This document shows positions 60,423-64,000 of a DNA stretch of 64,000 bases, in pieces; the first letter of the stretch is position 1, and every line of letters starts with the position of its first letter. Position numbers and translations under genes: made by a program. The stretch covers positions 17,531,001 to 17,595,000 of the forward strand of contig JBBBDQ010000191.1 of the NCBI GenBank assembly GCA_037127315.1, given 5' to 3'. The notes beneath the pieces were generated by a model. The model was not told where the DNA came from. It was given only the letters and a program-made list of their open reading frames with translations, and made no database searches. Source of the stretch: Ascarosepion bandense. Lineage: Eukaryota > Mollusca > Cephalopoda > Sepiida > Sepiidae.

Positions 60423-60708
60423 CAGACAGACAGACGAAGAAAACATCCGAATGAACGCAGTAAAAATCTGTTTATTTATTAATTTTAGGAGAAAAGACTG
60501 CTTATACTCATAAAGTCCGAAACCGATTTCCTGCTTTCGTTCACGTTCTGTGCCTAATTTCCATTGGAATAGCCGAAAAAATCCGAAAAAATCATAGTTT
60601 CTGGAAACGGATTGTCACATTGTCAACAACATTTCACATTGTCAACAAATAAATCCGGGCAATTTTCTGTGCCCGGTGTTTTTTTTTTTTTGCATCAGCT
60701 ACGGCCTT
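60256..60708. mobile_element. Non-autonomous TIR element with 9-bp target duplication
   Basis: Ends catggccgtatctgac and (reverse complement of the right end) aaggccgtagctgatgc form imperfect inverted repeats of about 15 bases; gatggtaag flanks both sides (60247-60255, 60709-60717). The interior has ccgggc motifs near both ends and a (GAAA)n tract (60377-60422). A 9-bp duplication fits Mutator-type transposition; the class is not proven. Confidence 0.6.
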
Positions 60709-60776
60709 GATGGTAAGTGTTCAGAACTTTACGGCTACGACATGTCATGCTTCTTCTTCTTCTTCTTCTTCTTCTT

Positions 60777-61560
60777 CTATGTGCCCTGTTCCTTCAGGAC
60801 GTAGGCGATCATGGCTCTCCACGTCTCCCTATCCCTTGTGGCTCTTAGTATGTTTGCTTCTGTTGCTCCTGGCAAGCCCCGCTCCGTCATCCACCTGATA
60901 AGGCCCTGCAAATATGTTATCCGCTGCCTTCCTCTGTCTCTCCTTCCTTCTATCTGTCCAATCAGTATCAGGTTCTCTAGGCTCTCCTTCCTCATTGCAT
61001 GTCCCAGGAACTTCAGTTGTCTCTTCCTGATGCTCAGCATCAATTTCCTTTCTGTTGCCATTCTTTCTAACACCTCGTCGTTGCTTGTATGCTCAGTCCA
61101 CGATATCCGTAGCATCCTTCTGTAGAACCACATTTCGGCCGCTTCCAGTTTTGTCCTCATTTTCGATGATATTGTCCAGCATTCACAGCCGTATTGAAGA
61201 ACTGACATCACGTAGCAGTCTAGCACTCTTTTCTTCGTTTCTATTGAGATTTTCCTGTGTGTTAGTATTTTGCTCATCTTCTGGAACGCGTCCTTTGCCA
61301 TGCCAATTCGCCTTCGGATCTCCGTGTCGCACTTTCCATCACCTGTTAGAACACTTCCTAGGTACTTAAATTCTTGTACTTGTTTGATTCTGTTATCCCC
61401 CAACTGTATTCGGCATTTTGCTGATGACCATGCACTCAGTTTTCTTAAAGTTTATTTGTAGTCCCTTCTTGTCACTCTCCACAGCTACTTTCTGTATGAG
61501 GTCTTGTAGTTTCCTTTCCGTGTCCGCAATCAGCACTGTATCGTCCGCTCCCCCACAAAA
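60777..61560 (-). pseudogene. RTE-like LINE, best-preserved copy
   Basis: The minus strand encodes 208 open codons (60777-61403): KQVQEFKYLGSVLTGDGK, then QYGCECWTI, RRMLRISWTEH and LKFLGHAMRKES, ending IAYVLKEQGT. Upstream, after a frameshift or stop near 61410, it continues with an ADDTVLIADTE motif, the RT active-site region, to about 61555. The element is 5'-truncated there. Its 3' tail is a (GAA)n run on the minus strand (60750-60779). Assignment to the RTE type is from memory of the conserved C-terminal motifs. Confidence 0.85.
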
Positions 61561-61869
61561 AAAATCCCACACGTGTTCCTACCAGCACCGTATCAGTATG
61601 AATTTGATAGAAGAACCAAAGAAAGTCAAAAGATATCTGCAAAAATGTCGAATATGCATCTTATTTCTTGTGACTACTGGTAACGTATGCTGATCGTAAT
61701 TACTGCTGTGAGGTTCTTATAATTTAAACTAGTTTGTATCTGTTTTCTTTTAACCATTTACTTTTGTTTTATAAAAATATACTAAATTTTTCGGTTGTCT
61801 GAAGGCCGTTTCGACTTTAACTAAGTTAAAACTTTTTTTTTTTTTTACATCAATTATATGTATATTTAA

Positions 61870-62215
61870 TTGGGACGTTAGCATCCCTGTAGGTCCAAAA
61901 AATATAAACCTACAAAGGACGGAAGAACTCTCAAAGAGTCAACGGCCAGCTAACTAGAGGCGATGTCTCAAATAAACCATCGTGGAGAAGGCAACGGGAT
62001 ACCACTCCACTATCTACCCCCGCTCAGTCATGGATAGTTACAACAAATATATCAAAGCCAACAACGTGAAGGGGGTTACTTCCCAAGGAAGCAACTCCTC
62101 GCTCGGTAAGGACCGGCATGGGCAACTTCTACGAAATTCAATTATCCCCCTTTGCTCTGTATTCCAAAATAAAAACCAAAGTCCTTCCCACTAATTTGTG
62201 AAACAGAGTGCTGCG
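61870..62215. other. GC-richer unique-looking segment
   Basis: Base composition differs from its surroundings (cggccagctaactagaggcg, ccccgctcagtcatgg). Probably a repeat fragment, but no second copy is seen here. Confidence 0.3.
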
Positions 62216-62456
62216 TGGATACTATCCGAAACCCTAGACTCCTAACTTCTTCAAATCAAGAGTCAGTTGTTATCTATCTTTCTTATCCTCATACTCTTCA
62301 CTTCATACTGCCTCCTCTTTCACTCATATAATACACGCGATTCCTCATAAACATCTTAAAAATATAGCTCTATTTCAGTGGCTCTCAGACATTGTAATCA
62401 CTGAATCTTTGTATAAAACCCTCAAAAGTTATGAGAAATATAGCGTTTCTTATTGA

Positions 62457-62632
62457 ACCAGTCAATTAAGTATCATACATGATATTCGCCTGGGCGATCA
62501 TGTCTCGAAAGAGAAGAATTTCCCACAGTAAGTTGCCATTACTTTCTGTGGCAGACCGGTTGCCAACCAAGTCTACATAACTCAATCCGTTCTGCTATTT
62601 AACCCATAGCTGGAGGGTGAAGATACGGATTA
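62457..62632 (-). mobile_element. tRNA-derived SINE, main family, partial
   Basis: Tail and body only; the sequence leaves the family before the tRNA-like head. Confidence 0.75.
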
Positions 62633-62639
62633 ATACAGA

Positions 62640-64000
62640 TTGTAATTAGTGAATGTAAGTATAAAAACCTCTAATCTTATGAAAAGTAGAGTTTCTTATT
62701 GAATACGATATCTTAAATGTTTCGTCTATTTTTTTACCAGATTCTAAACTAAGTCCGTGCAAAATAATCATGTTTCGATTTGATAAAGAATAGACAAGTT
62801 GATCTGGCTACCTATCGCGGTATGGTAAATGTTTTATAAACATATATGTAAGTATAATTCCATGTTTTCATAGCAGTTATTTCAAACGGAAAGAGCGGCA
62901 GTTTAGAATTTTCAATTTATTTTATTTAGCGTCAATCAATGCTTTTAATATTTGCTTTTGTGCTGATGTGAATCCGTTCAGTGAATGGCCAAACTCTTTG
63001 TGTTTTTGTTCATTATTGAAACAAGGATGAATTGGTAAAGGTTGAATTTGACTTGGTTGCAATAAAATTGACACGGCATTTTTTTTCTAAGGATCATACT
63101 GTGTTCATATTAGCGGGGTTGGATTTGTTGCTATTAAATTCAACATTTGAAACAGTTGTTAAGTTAAACCAGATACAAGAAGGTCCATCAATATGCACTC
63201 ATGTTTGGCCTAATATACGATTAAAATTGGATGTTTATTTCGACTAAAAACCATCATAAATGCAGGGATATATGATTATGAATCCTTTTTACAAGGCTAT
63301 CAAAGTATAAAACGCACTGAAGATCAAAAACAAAAATGAATTATGAAGACAAAAAGACAACGTAATAAAGCGATTTAAACCTTATATTGATGCGTTGTGT
63401 GTGTATCTCTGTGTAAATATTTATAATTGCGCGCACATGTCTATGCATGCTCCTAGTGTTCGATGGATAAATGTGTACGTCAGTGTGTTGCCATATGCGC
63501 TGTGTGTACGCATTTTTGTGCAACGAGTAGAAAAGCATGTGCGTGTACGTATGTATATAGGGTAGAAATGCATATTTTATAATACAAAGATTTTTTTTAA
63601 TTCAGCTTTTGCGCTGAAATAGGAAAAGAAAACATAAAACCGTTCTTTCTACCGAAGAACGTATCAAAGTTTATTAGACGAAAAAGAAAAAGAAATGAAG
63701 CATTAAGTTCAATTATATTTAACAGAACAATAATCTATAATGGCAGAAAAATTAAGCGTCGTCGGTGGAGAGAGGTTATCATCGAAAAAACACTGTATAT
63801 CACCAGACATTTAAAATGCGTGCTTCTGGAGAATAAAAAACAAAACGTAAGTATTGTTTCACCCGTGCATTTTTAGGTTCAGAACCAAGAGCAAGCGAAG
63901 AAGTATACCATTTTTAATGGATTTATATAGTCTATGTAATGACTCTATTCCGTTATTAACACTTTCATTAATTGTTGGCAATTGATAATTAGTTTCTTTT
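62640..64000. other. AT-rich sequence at right edge, nothing recognised
   Basis: A 71-codon open frame at 63032-63247 has no family signature and no clear splice sites; left unannotated. Confidence 0.4.

Noticed and set aside
63032..63247. 71-codon plus-strand frame near the right edge
   Set aside because: No recognisable domain, no splice sites and AT-rich codon use like the surrounding non-coding DNA.

Overview
The window looks like intron-rich, repeat-rich DNA from a mollusc, most likely a cephalopod (probably an octopus). This rests on three things: very long introns; several tRNA-derived SINE families, the commonest resembling octopus SINEs as I remember them; and dense AT, CA, CT and TAA microsatellites mixed with non-LTR retrotransposons. 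I see no prokaryotic gene organisation. The species call is inference.

The only host gene I can name is a Ret-like receptor tyrosine kinase on the minus strand, read from about 52.1 kb down to 6.25 kb. Six ectodomain exons are recognisable. A cadherin-like-domain exon lies at 51.8-52.1 kb. A small, strongly spliced candidate lies at 47.8 kb. A further cadherin-domain exon lies at 40.3 kb, followed by its clear continuation at 31.9-32.1 kb. The cysteine-rich domain is at 29.4-29.6 kb, and its C-terminal part, with the paired C-x-C motifs, at 6.25-6.43 kb. Splice phases agree across the three best exons (0 to 1, 1 to 1, 1 to 1). Transmembrane and kinase exons should lie off the left edge, and signal-peptide and first-domain exons to the right of 52.1 kb, probably off the right edge.

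Almost everything else is repeat sequence. (1) A LINE of the R4/Dong type, with an RT and a C-terminal restriction-like endonuclease, occurs as two minus-strand copies (13.2-14.7 and 14.8-17.2 kb) and one internally deleted plus-strand copy (11.7-13.2 kb), all beside TAA/ATT microsatellites. (2) Fragments of an RTE-like LINE with a (GAA)n-type tail lie at 7-8, 40.6, 44.2-45.1, 55.4-56.0 and 60.8-61.6 kb. (3) Fragments of a jockey/CR1-like LINE lie at 7.4, 8.4, 18.0, 33.4-34.9, 36.9-38.8, 54.2-54.8, 56.3 and 57.5-58.1 kb. (4) About fifteen copies of one tRNA-derived SINE, four of a second and one of a possible third are present. (5) There are tandem arrays: 45-bp units at 45.4-46.9 kb, about 21 units of 103 bp at 49.0-51.1 kb carrying a POU octamer motif, and CT-linked units at 38.8-39.3 kb. 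(6) Several foldback elements and small TIR elements are present.

At 58.1-59.2 kb a cluster of promoter-type motifs (ETS, NRF1, two CCAAT boxes, YY1-like) is followed by a plus-strand stretch ending in a good splice donor. It may be the 5' end of a neighbouring gene, but no product is recognisable.
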